64,000 bases of DNA from Chromobotia macracanthus (taxonomy: Eukaryota; Chordata; Actinopteri; Cypriniformes; Botiidae), in NCBI GenBank assembly GCA_036877525.1, contig JAZGTH010000058.1, positions 11,587,501 to 11,651,500 of the forward strand, given 5' to 3'. Positions 25,631-37,600 of this stretch are shown piece by piece (the first letter of the stretch is position 1; every line of letters starts with the position of its first letter). The position numbers and the translations under genes are program-made. The notes beneath the pieces are model-generated. The model did no database searches, was not told the origin of the DNA, and saw only the letters and a program-made list of their open reading frames with translations.

Positions 25631-28612
25631 CAAACCGCATAACAACAGCTTGGCAATCACCCAGATCACACTAGCATTGTAGGTCAACTTTTACGCAAGC
25701 AAATTCCACTCCTGTTTTCTTCAGAAAATGTACAAATCTAAGTTTTAAGTGTCATTGTGCAAAACATGAAAAAATGTTTCTGACCCAGCTGAGCTTGTGA
25801 GAACATAATTGCCAAAAAATTGAAATGCCCCAGAAATTAACTTCATCTGAAAATAACTCATTTTTGAGAGGTTTTTTAAGGGTTGGGTCGACTCGTATTG
25901 AACTCAGCTTTGATCACAGTAAATGTATTTAAATCCATCCACAGATGTCCAGAGGGGAAGTCAGAAATACTTACACAGAATTATGAAATCTGAGGGTTGG
26001 GCTGTTTGGAGTGAGAGAATATATTAGAAACAAGGACTTCATTAGACACACACAACAGCAGAACATGTTTAAGAACATTACAGTAACATAATAATTACTT
26101 TCACATGAACACATCACTGATGATCTCTAATGATCATTATTTGTGCGTCTCACACATAACTTTCATATCCTGCCAGCAATGAAACATCAAACCATCCAGA
26201 GAAGCACCAGAGATGTCCTCTGCTCCACTGAAAGAGTATTGTGTTACACTGATATAATCAGACCTGATTCAGAAACTGTAATATGCACAATAATACTGTC
26301 TTATCACCCGTACACACACGTCTCACATGGAGGAAGGTTAGCCAAGTCTTAAAGGTATAGTAACTAAATTACACCTGATTTGTGGTTCAAACCAAAACTA
26401 CTAGTGACTTTCAGCAAAAAAAAAATAACAAAAATTTCAAAAACAGATTTATTAAAACTAGAACAGTTAACACGTTTAACTGGGCAAACTGATCACAGAT
26501 GATTTGGCACATGTGGTTTAATAGGGCAACTAACTAAACCAGCTGTCACACATTAAATCTCATTACAGCACCACAGCTGCAGGTCAACAAAACACAAAAT
26601 CCTTTCTCTCTTTGTTTGGTTAGGGTTCGACTCAGCAATGAATAAAGACCTCCAGTGAATAAACTGTTCAACTGCTCAGCTAGTTACTACAGCACAGAAA
26701 CAAGTGACATTTTAATATCAAAAAACTGCCACTGAGGAAAAAGCAGATGAGATTTTGCAGCACCTTAAACAGCGTCTACAACAACTGCAGACACTCTCCA
26801 GACATAGATGTGCTGAAATAAACAGGACTGAGGTGCTGGAGTGTGGATGAGGTCAGCACAAAGGAAATCTTTACAGGTAAAACCTGCCGTGTGTGAGGTT
26901 ACAGGCAAACAGAGACCAGACAGACAAAAGAGGAGGAACAGCAGAAAGATGAAGAGCAAACATCTGTGTGAGTCAGAGACTGAGGGCTGCGCTGGTCTGC
27001 TGGAATTCTCAAAAGAACTCTGCTAAAATAAGTCCAGTATTTCTCTCAGTGAACTAAATGCCATCAGGTTTTATACACACAGATACAATGCCCACATATA
27101 CATATCAACACCTGATCGGTATTCAGCAACTTGGTGGAGTCAGCCAATCGGAAAAGAGGGTAGACTTCATATAAGAAGGTGCAGCAGCAAAAACAGCCGG
27201 TTTGATTTTAAAGGTCAGAGATGGTAAAACAACATTATGAAGAAACCTTCACTAACTTTACAAGTGAACATAGTACAGAATATGGCATAAGATTCATGCT
27301 GCAGTTTCTTAGTGCTTAGATTTGAACACAACTATTAAATCTGTAACAATCTAACACTTTACCTAGACATAACACATGAAAATGAATCTCACATCTCACA
27401 TTATGTATGGTAATATGCAAAACAACAAATACACAGAGACACACACACACAAGCGCATTAAATCACACGCTAATAATAAACTGCTCAATGGATTCAAGTT
27501 ATGCATCACAAATTGTGATGTTATATTATATACAGATTTCAGAACTGAGTTTCATTCACATCTCTGTTGAGTTTCAGGGCTTTCAGTGTGTGTGTGTGTT
27601 TGCTCAGCTCAATATCTGTTTGTCTGTGTAATTTTCCAGTATCTAATTGTGAATAATCTGTAATTGTTCTGCAGGTCTCTGTTTAGAACCTGAACATCAC
27701 ATCCACTGTCTCTGAGTGTCATTGTCCAGTAATTGAGGTGATATTATTTACGCGGTGGTCATTTCAGAAGGCAATCATCCGCACAGAGACACGATTAAAC
27801 AGACACTCAGAGGAGGTGCAGGAGGCGGCCTGTGTTAGCTGCTATTATTACTGATATTAAAACTCACTTATGTTCATTATTCAGTTCAGCACGTTTAAAC
27901 AGTGTAAAATGAATCTAATGTGCAATTATGTAACAGACTGGTTCAGTTGGGGGAAACACACATACACACAAACTTTCCTTAAACTGTGGCTCTGTTCATG
28001 AAACACACAGCACACACAAATACTGCGTGACAGTCTATTGATCATTTGTCTAAAATATTTTAATAATACTTTTCTTACTGAATTAATTATAAGTGTAACT
28101 GACTTTCTCTTGTGTGGATTTTTCACTCAGCATTCTGCATTGCATTGTGGGATTACACTGTCTTTGAAGCACCTGTATTAGAATCTGGCCTAAATAAGTT
28201 AACATTAAACAAAAGCATAATTATATTATAAATATGAAACCTGCTCTTTGGAGCATGGCTGCTCTCATGAGCACGTTTGACTAGGTTTTGGAATAACGAA
28301 AGAAGATTTAGTTTTACAGTTGCTACATTTTCTCTAAATTGAAGATTCAGTACAGCATCCATGACTGTTCATTTTAATTATATGGAATCAAAATATTTCA
28401 GAACAGACAAAGTCAAATGATTTGTAACGGCATGATCGTGAGTAAATGTTCACAGTATTTTAATTTCTGCTTCTTTACACTGGGTTACAGCTCACATTCT
28501 GTCCTCATACGGGGTGCATAAAAAAACAGTTCAGACACCCACAAATACATTATGAGACATCTGCACTGTGTGTAATGGACTCTTGTAACTCCTGGCAATG
28601 TATCATGTGACA

Positions 28613-29000
28613 ATTAAAGCTGCAATCCAAATCTTTTCCTCTCTATCGCCATCTGTGTTTGAAACATAAAATTGCAAGTTTTTTGTGGAGTTATTTCATA
28701 AGGTGTGTGGCAAGTTTAAATTCTGCTGTAAAAACTGCTATAGGAAGCTACAAACGCAGCATCATCTACAGTACCCGCACGTTATATAGTAGCTAGATCT
28801 TCTTTCTGTTTACAGACGTGCTGCAACCATGCAGACAAATGATGTCAAACTGATATTTCCCACAAAATCAGATTTGGCAGCTTAAATTCCAAATATTGTA
28901 ATATATATTTTGAACAATGACCTGTCATGTATTTACTTATTATTAACTGATTTTTGTTCATTTCTAACCAAAGAAAAGTCACAGATTGCAACTTTATTTT
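28613..29000 (+). mobile_element. About 390-bp non-autonomous element with imperfect terminal inverted repeats
   Basis: The left end ATTAAAGCTGCAATCCAAA and the reverse complement of the right end (AAAATAAAGTTGCAATCTGT) match imperfectly, as expected for an old DNA-transposon derivative. No coding capacity is seen inside. Confidence 0.5.
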
Positions 29001-29039
29001 CTATTGTAAAATTTTATGCCAGAAGAAAAATCTATTTAT

Positions 29040-29230
29040 TCCTCACATTGTATGAACTTCTGTGGAACAAAAAAAAATCGAATCTGCTCCCCTTTTTACG
29101 CTAGGCTTAAAAAATTACACAAAAAGCATCATAAAAGCATCATAATTGTGGTCCATTCAGATATTTTTTCAAATCTTCAGAAGCCACATGACAGCTTTGT
29201 GTGTGAAGCAAACAAAAATCACTGATAGTC
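29040..29230 (+). repeat. Dispersed fish repeat fragment
   Basis: Contains TATGAACTTCTGTGGAACAA and AAATCTTCAGAAGCCACATG, words found in the body of the CTCACCCTCA repeat family. It is probably a diverged piece of the same family as 30265-30362. Confidence 0.45.
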
Positions 29231-29564
29231 TTTCCTCCTATCAGAGCACTGGAAACTCATAGCTGAAGCACTGGAAACTACACAGCTGAATTCACTTCCT
29301 GGATTCCTGTTGATGACCGATCGCTACACCACAGGGTTAAAAAATGCAACTGCAGCTGAAATGCAAGAGCTGCACAGCAGCAGAACATCGTGAGAGAACA
29401 GCTATTTAACTTGTTATGTATTTCTGCATTTTATAATGCTTTCAGGGCTTTTCAACAGTTTTAGCTATGATCTGTACTGTTTGTTTTTTCAAATTACATG
29501 TTTCTTCACAGAAGAAACAAAACAATTATAGTTTGAACTGATATGAAAGTGAACAAACACTTAC

Positions 29565-29648
29565 GGAACGTTGGATGTTTATTCCTCTATCTGTGGTCGC
29601 CTTAAACCACTGCAGAGAAGCGTTGATTCTGCTGATGCTTGTGCACAT
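29565..29648 (-). other. Exon-like segment of unknown gene
   Basis: On the minus strand a pyrimidine-rich acceptor (TTTAATTTCTCTTAG) is followed by 84 bases that are open in one frame, then a perfect donor GTAAGT. The open frame starts MCTSISRINASLQWFK and runs for 28 codons. It is not recognised and resembles neither stpg2 nor UNC5-family sequence. It lies between the end of stpg2 and the unc5c-like exon, on the same strand. It could be an exon of an unannotated transcript, a 5' UTR exon of the downstream gene, or chance. Confidence 0.25.
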
Positions 29649-30264
29649 CTAAGAGAAATTAAAACACACTGAGCGTCATGACAACAGCAAAAACACTTGA
29701 AAGCTGCATTTCATTTATTGAAAATTAAAACCTAAACACACCTCAGAATAAACCCTGTCCTCTGGCTGTTATCTCCTGCAGGAAATGCAAACCTACTTGT
29801 GAAGTAGGTGAAGCATATTGTTCTCAGGTAAATCATACGACAAGCAGGTGATGGTTCACACCAGGCATGCTTGCTGCGCGCCGCTGGGACTGACAGATTG
29901 TGTCACTTCCTCACTCAGCAGGAAGTGGAAGTGGGTGAGTGAACATTAATGAGGAGGAAGGCAGCAGATCAGGGAGTTTAATCAGGCACACAGGAGCAGA
30001 TTTCAGACTGATCATCCATCTGTCCACTAAACAAACTTCCACAAACACACCTGATGTAGGACATGATCCTGGATCAATCTCTTTAGAACTTTCCCAGTGA
30101 CTCACAACTGTTATTGCACCAGCTACAGGTATTCCTGTCATATTTTTAAAGGTAATTTGGTCTTTGCTCGATTTTATGATCTCAGAATAACACAACATAT
30201 CTGCAATGTTGGTGTACACAAACTGTGTAGAGTTACCATGACAACCAAATCCCTCACAAGAGTG

Positions 30265-30362
30265 ATAATTCACGCAAAATAAAAATTCTGTTAGCATTTT
30301 CTCACCCTCATATTTCCAACCAGCATGACTTTATAACATTCTCCTATGAAACACAAAATACA
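30265..30362 (+). repeat. Dispersed fish repeat fragment (CTCACCCTCA family)
   Basis: Contains AAAATTCTGTTAGCATTTTC, then CTCACCCTCATATTTCCAAC, then CATGACTTTATAAC, in the family's usual order. Confidence 0.55.
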
Positions 30363-31465
30363 GAATTCATTCAAAACTCTCTGAACTGCATGAAAGTATA
30401 ATGTCAAAAAACATAACATTATACACTGAACAACAAACTTTCCCTTCTGCACAAGATCTGGTGCAACCTGGAGACATTTTCATCATAACACACAGGGGCT
30501 CTAGTTATACAGACGTTCACAGAATCATCCTAAACATTAACCCACAGTAACTTCCTTCCCATGAAAGATTTATATCTTGCATGCACAGACAGAAGAACAC
30601 TGTAGAAATATTTCTACATAATAATCAGCAACACACAGCTATTCTCATCTGCCCGATCCTACCATCACACAGCATTGTAGGTTACTGAATCAGATCATTC
30701 GTGTTTATTCATGTCTTACAGTAGACAAGATGAAGGAAAACATAGGACAGTAAATGATACTGTCCTTTGCTAATCTGTATATTTTGTTACATCATGTTCA
30801 AAGTAAAACATGTAAACATTTTTACAATACAAGTGCTTTGTTCTTTCAATCACAGAATCCAAGAATCAACTAAATCAACAACATAATCTTATTGTGTTTT
30901 AAAAATATGGCCACAGAATTTTGACTTACAAAGCTGCAGTCTGGGACAGTCACCTCTTTCCAAGCAGAAAAATGCTGAAAATTGTTTGTTTGTTGTTCTC
31001 AGGCAAAATCTAACATGGACAATTTATTGCAAACATCACTTAGTGAGGAAGACAGACAGAAAGATTAAAGACATAAGAAATATAAAGCAGAAACAGACAA
31101 AGCAGAATTCAGCGCATCACATGAAGGCAAGGAGCGTGTCAGTACAGATTCTCTGTGATGTGATTCTGCCTGACAGCTTAGCAGGCTGTGCACTGCCAGG
31201 TCGAGTATCTGATAATCTGTTCTCGTGTGCTATCAGCACTGTTCTGCAGAACTACTGGACCACAGGCCCCAAGACCACGAGCCAGCTGGCTGACACACTG
31301 CAACCTTGGCCGAGTTCTGTGTGTTAGAGAACTGGATCTGGCACTCGTGACGGGGTCATTACCACTGTCAGACAACACACACACACTCACATGGGATCTC
31401 ACTTTCACAGATCAGCTAAAGAAAATACAACCACACAGAAAGAAGTATGCACCAACCTGAAAAAT

Positions 31466-31600
31466 CAACCTGATCTCACAGGAAAACGTAACTATTTAAC
31501 AAGGTTGCGATTTCGTATGAATTTGTACGATGTGAATCATACAACACTTACAATTGGAGATACAGCCAGTGTGAAGGTACACACCTAACCCATCCCTTAA
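31466..31600 (+). repeat. Dispersed repeat, AACCTGATCTCACAG family, copy 2
   Basis: Shares AACCTGATCTCACAG, a GATTTCGTATGAATT word and a following ACACCTAACCCATCCC stretch with copy 1 at 23246, in the same orientation. Confidence 0.55.
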
Positions 31601-33744
31601 ACAGAATCATTGCATCGGATCACAGAGATCATTCGAAATCCAAATGAGATATATACAATATACAATACAAACACTACATCAAATGACATGGTTTGGGTTG
31701 GAGAAATATTTTTTAGTCTGATTCCAGCTAAAGTAGCTAAATATGATACATTCTTATTTTTAGTTTATTGAAACATTTTACTGAAACATAAACTTAACCA
31801 GAAGTTTTGGAAATTTCTATATTTCTCTGCAGTCCTATAAGCAACACAGGAAACAGCAGCCTGGACTTCAAATAGACTGTTATTTTAATGTTTTATTGTG
31901 GGCTGTATACAGCACAGCAAACACACACTGTCCCCTAATAACTCTTTCATTAACTCTCAAAGGCTGCAAACATTAAGCACATTATTCAGAAAGTGTGCGA
32001 GCAAGACGACGAGTACCATGAACAGCGTCTGAGCAGAAATGAGTGTGACATTGTGAGTATTTTAAGCTTCTTTTCTGTATGAACTCAGACTGTCTGCAGC
32101 CGTATTCAGCCCATTTCCATATAAAGCAGTTTCCTGCCTGGAGAAAGAGAGAAAAAACACTCTCCCTCTGAGACACAGAGAGAAAGAGAGAGCAACACTG
32201 CAGCTAGACTCCGATAACAACATTCAACTCAATTAAACTTCAGATTGCAGCCGTTCTCTCTAAGAAACGATGAGCGCTCTGATAAAACACTAATCATGGA
32301 CCTCAATGGGGCCATTGACCCCTACACGTCTCCTACAGCACTCGAGCAGATGAAAACAGATTGTGTGTTTAAGAATGCTTACTGGAGTCTCACGATTACA
32401 TGCGTGAGGATCATTATACCCCCTGCTGGAGGAGGAGGGTGTGGAAGAGAGTGATAACAGAAGCCCCGCCCCCTCCTGACAGCCTTTCTGATGTTGCTGG
32501 GGTTCAGGTTTATGCTCTTCTGAGTGTGCATGTGTGTATTTTTAAGGAGATATTAAAAGATAGATCATGGTGAGCTGCCTATGTAGGCAATTTTTAGGCA
32601 TGACAGCAGAGCTACTGATGCAAAGACTGTAACAGAAAAACACCGTTGTTGGAAAGGCCACGTGTCCTGTGTTGAGAAGACAATCCCGCAATCCAATGCA
32701 CATAAAAAAATTAACCAAGATGGCAGACAAAGCAAGCAAAATGTTCACTTTAAATTTTATTCATTCAATACAGAATTTAAAAGTCTAATTAATATAATCA
32801 TCTAATAAGAAACTTCACCGGCAAACTCTACTCAACAGTAAACAACATGAGACGTGTTGCTCAGTTCTTAATTTCTCTCATGTATCTTTGTTGCTCTCGT
32901 GTGGAATCAGAGAGATGCCCCCACTCATAGACATGATCTGTCTGTCAACAACTGTCTCACTTGTGTCTGTTTCTGATCTTTCCTTTAATTTTGAAAGAAA
33001 CATTTGAGACAAAGTTTGAAGAAATTTAAAAGACACATAATGAAGAACTCCATTAAGCTATGAACGACCAGTGATTCTCTGGGCAGACGTTTGTCTGAGG
33101 GAGAGTTCTAAAGTTCTTCAACGTTAGGAGAATGTTGATGGAGCAGCAGAACTTCCTGTTCTCTGAGGAAGTCTTCCAGTGTTGTGGGCACAGGGCCAAG
33201 CAGACCTCAGCAGACAGAACAGCTTGTCTTAATGTCTAATTAAGACATCTTAACAACAATTAACTCCCCAATTAACAAATCTCACAATATGGTGTTTTCC
33301 TTCATAAGTCTTCAGCTACGCTTCTAAAAGTCCACAGAGAACAAACTCTCACACATTCTCCCACACTAGCATCACCATTAACATATGCTTATATACAGAG
33401 GAGGAAGCTAAAACTGAGTTACTTAAAATAATAGAGCTATTGTACATACACTGAAAAACATTTAACCCTCTAAAATCGACAAACTCAGGTTACCTGCATT
33501 AGTTTGTTGTGCATTTTTTCTTGGTGTCTTCACCAACCTGCTAAAATTGCCAGTTTCTTGTCTAGTGTCTGTATATCTGATTCCTATAGCTGTATGGCTC
33601 TTTAAACTTCTGTCAATATACTGTTAAAATTGTAACAGATAAATAATTATTATTAACAATAACAATATTAACAGTAATAAAGTGAATGATTTATTAACAT
33701 ACTGCACTTGCTTCTTAAAGCACTAATCCATACAAGGTTGTGTG

Positions 33745-34058
33745 TTAGGGTAATTTTGCAATGGTAAAACAGCACAATATATCATAATATAGCAAAATGC
33801 ATATCGCAATAGTTTGCAATAACTGAGTGATTTTAAAACTTGTCTAGTCAAAGTTTTAGCAGACAGAGTTAGCAGACAGACCACTTTTGGAAGTTATGAT
33901 GTCTTCTTTTTTTAAATTTGAAATGTATTTCTTTTTATAATTTCCAGTCTATAAATACATTTATAATTTAAATTTATTTTACATAATTAAAGCATTATTG
34001 TGTGGCATATCGCATTTACAGCATATTGCATTTTTCTTTAATATTGTGCAGCCCTAGG
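33745..34058 (+). mobile_element. hAT-like non-autonomous repeat
   Basis: The right end ATATTGTGCAGCCCTAGGTG is the inverted form of the GGGCTGCACAATAT terminus of hAT-type fish repeats. The left end TTAGGGTAATTTTGCAATGG is a diverged partner, and several GCAATATG/CATATCGC words lie between. No transposase is encoded. Confidence 0.5.
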
Positions 34059-34557
34059 TGTAAACCTCACAATGCCTAAGAACAGTAAAATCACGGTAAC
34101 GCAGCCTCTCATAACTTATTGCTTCAATCTGGCACTGTGTAGGTCAGACAAAGGGAAAATGACAGTCACTTCCATTGGTAAAATTTCAAATCTTTTAAAT
34201 AGTACATTAAAGACCCAACACAAACACAGAACCCAGTGCGTCCTACAACATCTTGATTTATCTGATTCAATTAGCTTGCAAATGTAAAACAAGTCAGTTC
34301 AATAAAGAGCTAAAACCTTCCCTTCCTTCTGCGCTTGGACGTCTCTTCATTCCTCCCCCACCGCATCCTGTCTGCTGAATAATGAGAGTGTGTAAATGCT
34401 TAATTAGATTAAAAGGGTGTGTATAACGATATCAAGATGTTGTGTGTGTGTGTGCGTGCGTCCACATCTCTACATTAGCACTGTGTTATTGTGGGCAGGG
34501 CTGAGAATTTATGACACACAAAACCCCTGAAACATCAAAGCCATTAAAGAACGCTGA

Positions 34558-34563
34558 TTTATT
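34558..34563 (-). terminator. stpg2: Polyadenylation signal, probably of stpg2
   Basis: AATAAA on the minus strand, about 108 bp beyond the stop codon of the probable last stpg2 exon. The short distance supports that exon being terminal. Confidence 0.45.
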
Positions 34564-34670
34564 TTCTGTGAGAACAGGGGAAATATTTCACCCATAAAGA
34601 GGTGTGTGTGTGTTTGTCAGGAACACTCGGAAAGCATGTGTTTAATGGGACAGGCTTAGCCGAGGCCTTT

Positions 34671-34685
34671 TTAGAAGTCTGTGAC
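34671..34685 (-). CDS. stpg2: stpg2 probable terminal micro-exon
   Basis: After a strong acceptor (TTTGTTTTTCAG) the phase-0 frame reads Val-Thr-Asp-Phe and then TAA. An AATAAA follows about 108 bp downstream. The call rests on splice-site quality, phase and the poly(A) signal; the peptide is too short for homology. Confidence 0.4.
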   Translation of the reverse strand, partial: VTDF

Positions 34686-37600
34686 CTGAAAAACAAATCA
34701 GAATACAGAAATAAACAGTAAGAACCCATACAGAAGTTTAAATACAGTTAAAATACATGTCGTGATGCACTGGGGAAACTCATTATATGTGAAAGGTCGA
34801 GCACTAAATAGCTCAATAAAGGGGCGATTTGTCTTAAACATTACTCATGAACTTCTAACACTCACCAAATTTTTACAACCAGCTTCTATAAAGGTCAGAC
34901 ATTAAATAATTTCACCTTCCAGAAAGAAACAGGTTTAGAGAGATTGAAACCCTTTCCAAATGCTAATGAGCTGCCGACCTAGACAGTATTTTTTTGGCAC
35001 TGTAGACACATTCTCAGACGTAAAGACGTTCCAAACAGTAAGCAGCAGAATTCTGCTGCCCTCTAACATAACTCAGATTGACTTGCATTAAAGACAGCAT
35101 CTCTAAGAAGAGTTGAAATAAATGTACACAAAACATCTTTAAATACTTTTCATTCAGCACTGAAAATGACCAAAAGTGTAAATCCCTCATTCGGACCCAC
35201 AGACACTAGCAATGATTCAGAGTCTCTTATTTCCCTCAAGTTCACTGTGTTCTCACTGAGTGTGAAGTCACATGACAGGAAGTGATCTGTATACTGAACT
35301 CTGATTGGCCCATTATGACACACAGTTTGAGCTCTTGTTTTCATCTGTCAGTGCTGAGAGACTCACGAAGAGACTTGATGTTTTTAATCAATGATCAGCT
35401 TATGTAAATCAGAAAATGTGCCTGTTATATTTGACCATCTTTGCTGTCAAAAGATTATTCAGTAGAAACAGAGTAAACTCTGTACATATTGGGTGTGTGT
35501 GAGCTAAAACTTATTTGGCTATATAATCTTTAGGGTTCTCTTCATGCTATGTGTAGTACTTGTCTCAGCCTCAGATGACACAGGGATAGGCCGCCCACAG
35601 TTTTAATGACTAACCAACACTAAACTGGAAATCTGCTGGCTGACTTTCACCACCTCCTTCACTAAAGTCACACAGGTATTTTAAGGTACTGTACCTCTAG
35701 TGACTGTTTACTGTGTTGTTTTCTGTACACTCATTTGTGAAGAGTGCCACACTGTTATTGTGGTATCATTTATCTCTGATAACCCTGTCCTCTAAAAGAC
35801 ACGTAACAGCAGAGGGAAATGTGATTAATGACTTAACATGTCAGCGGAACGGCTCTCTGTCTAAGTGGGCGGTTGCTTGTTTGGGTCTGCGCTGCACAAT
35901 TTTAATTTCCTGTGTCAATGAGTGTGTCAGAGCACGATCAATCAGCCAGTTCATACTATCTATCCTTACAGAAGTCAAGCTGAGATGTGTATCGTAAAAA
36001 ATCCCACACAAAAGACATTAATGTTGCAGTCTGTCTGGCTATTGACTCACCAGGCTCCTAACATACAATATGACAAGCTACAACCATAAAGGACGGGAAA
36101 TACACAAACACAGTACCTGTGACGTCCAAGACGCACTGACCTTTGACCTGCGGGATGAGGGTTTTCTCAGAGATCTCTGTGAAGGTAAAGACCTGCTTCT
36201 GGATGTTAAAGGATTGTGAAGCGTCACATTGAAAGTGCCTCTCAGAACTGTTTCCATGACGACCGGACTCAGCTGAACATACAACATCAGAATTCAGTGC
36301 AAGTTTACATGTCTGTACATGTTTAGACCTCATATTATATATTAAAGCAATGGAAAACAATGTTGGGGCATTAGGAATGACAAAAACAGCAGATTCTAAA
36401 AGCCTTTAGGGAAAATCACAATGTTTCAATCAAAACTATTTTTCTGTCAAATAATATAGTTCTATAATACAGTACAGAGCTGTCTGCTGTAGTTTTATGA
36501 TTTGCAGCATCTTGTCATATTAATCAGATTAAAGAATCTGAACTCTCTTGTTCTGTAAACGTGTTCAGCATGTACCTCATAAGCTCCGGGTGCAGGGGTG
36601 ACATCTTTAGGGCTTTTAAAGCGATCTTCCTTTGAGCCAATCAGTGAACACTTAGGACGGGACTTAAAATCTGGACTATAATGACCTGGACCTGAAAAGC
36701 ACAAATGAAACAGCAGCTAACTGACAACTGAAGCTACAGATAAGCGTGCATGATCCTTCAAGAACTCCTCCAAACTTCAGTCACCCGGGATCTGAGGGTC
36801 GGGATGGAGGAACACAGGCTCTCTGGGGGCAGCAGACAGGAAGCTGCTCTGTCGTTTTCTCGCTCTCTCACTCCGTGGCTGGCTGTAGTGATGATGGCCG
36901 TGAATCTTCTCAAAAGACTCACACACGTTATACGAGCCCGGCGGAGGCGTATCCTGTCAAGCAGAATCCAATATATAACCACAGCTTCATAAAGATCATT
37001 TGCACAATGTATTAAGAGCAGGTACAGTATGTATGAGTCCGTGTGTGTTACATATATTGGGGACAAATAGTCCCAAAAGTAAGCAAAAGTAAGCAAAAAC
37101 GCAATAAAAATACAGTAACTGTAATTGAACAGTAATTGAAAAAAGAGTTTTTTTCAATTGTAAACATTCAGGACGTTTTCTGTTAGGATTAGAGTGTGTG
37201 GTAGGGTTAGGTTATAGCGTTTATAACCAGCTGTGTATGAAAACAACAGAAATCTTTGGAATGTCCCCATTTAGACAAGTGTGTGTGTGAGAGAGTGTGT
37301 GTGAGAGAGTGTGTGTGTGAGAGAGTGTGTGTGTGAGAGTGTGTGTGTGTGTTAGAGTGTGTGTGTGAGAGTGTGTGTGTGAGAGAGTGTGTGTGTGAGA
37401 GTGTGTGTGTGTGTTAGAGTGTGTGTGTGAGAGAGTGTGTGTGAGAGAGTGTGTGTGTGAGAGAGTGTGTGTGTGAGAGTGTGTGTGTGTGTTAGAGTGT
37501 GTGTGAGAGTGTGTGTGTGAGAGAGTGTGTGTGTGAGAGAGTGTGTGTGTGTTAGAGTGTGTGTGTGAGAGTGTGTGTGAGAGAGAGTGTGTGTGTGAGA

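Larger units (their letters stand above)
23471..29564. other. Intergenic, gene-poor
   Basis: Apart from simple repeats and the repeat copies listed separately, nothing with coding or RNA-gene character was recognised. The longest frames come from the purine tract at 24.5-24.9 kb. Confidence 0.6.
29649..34557. other. Intergenic between the stpg2 3' end and the unc5c-like gene
   Basis: No exon with family similarity was seen. The minus-strand open frame at 29911-30297 (128 codons) overlaps a repeat fragment and has no recognisable domain. A hAT-like repeat lies at 33745-34058 and a second copy of the AACCTGATCTCACAG repeat at 31466-31600. Confidence 0.55.

Noticed and set aside
29911..30297. 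128-codon minus-strand frame
   Set aside because: No recognisable domain, partly over a repeat fragment and without good splice or promoter context.
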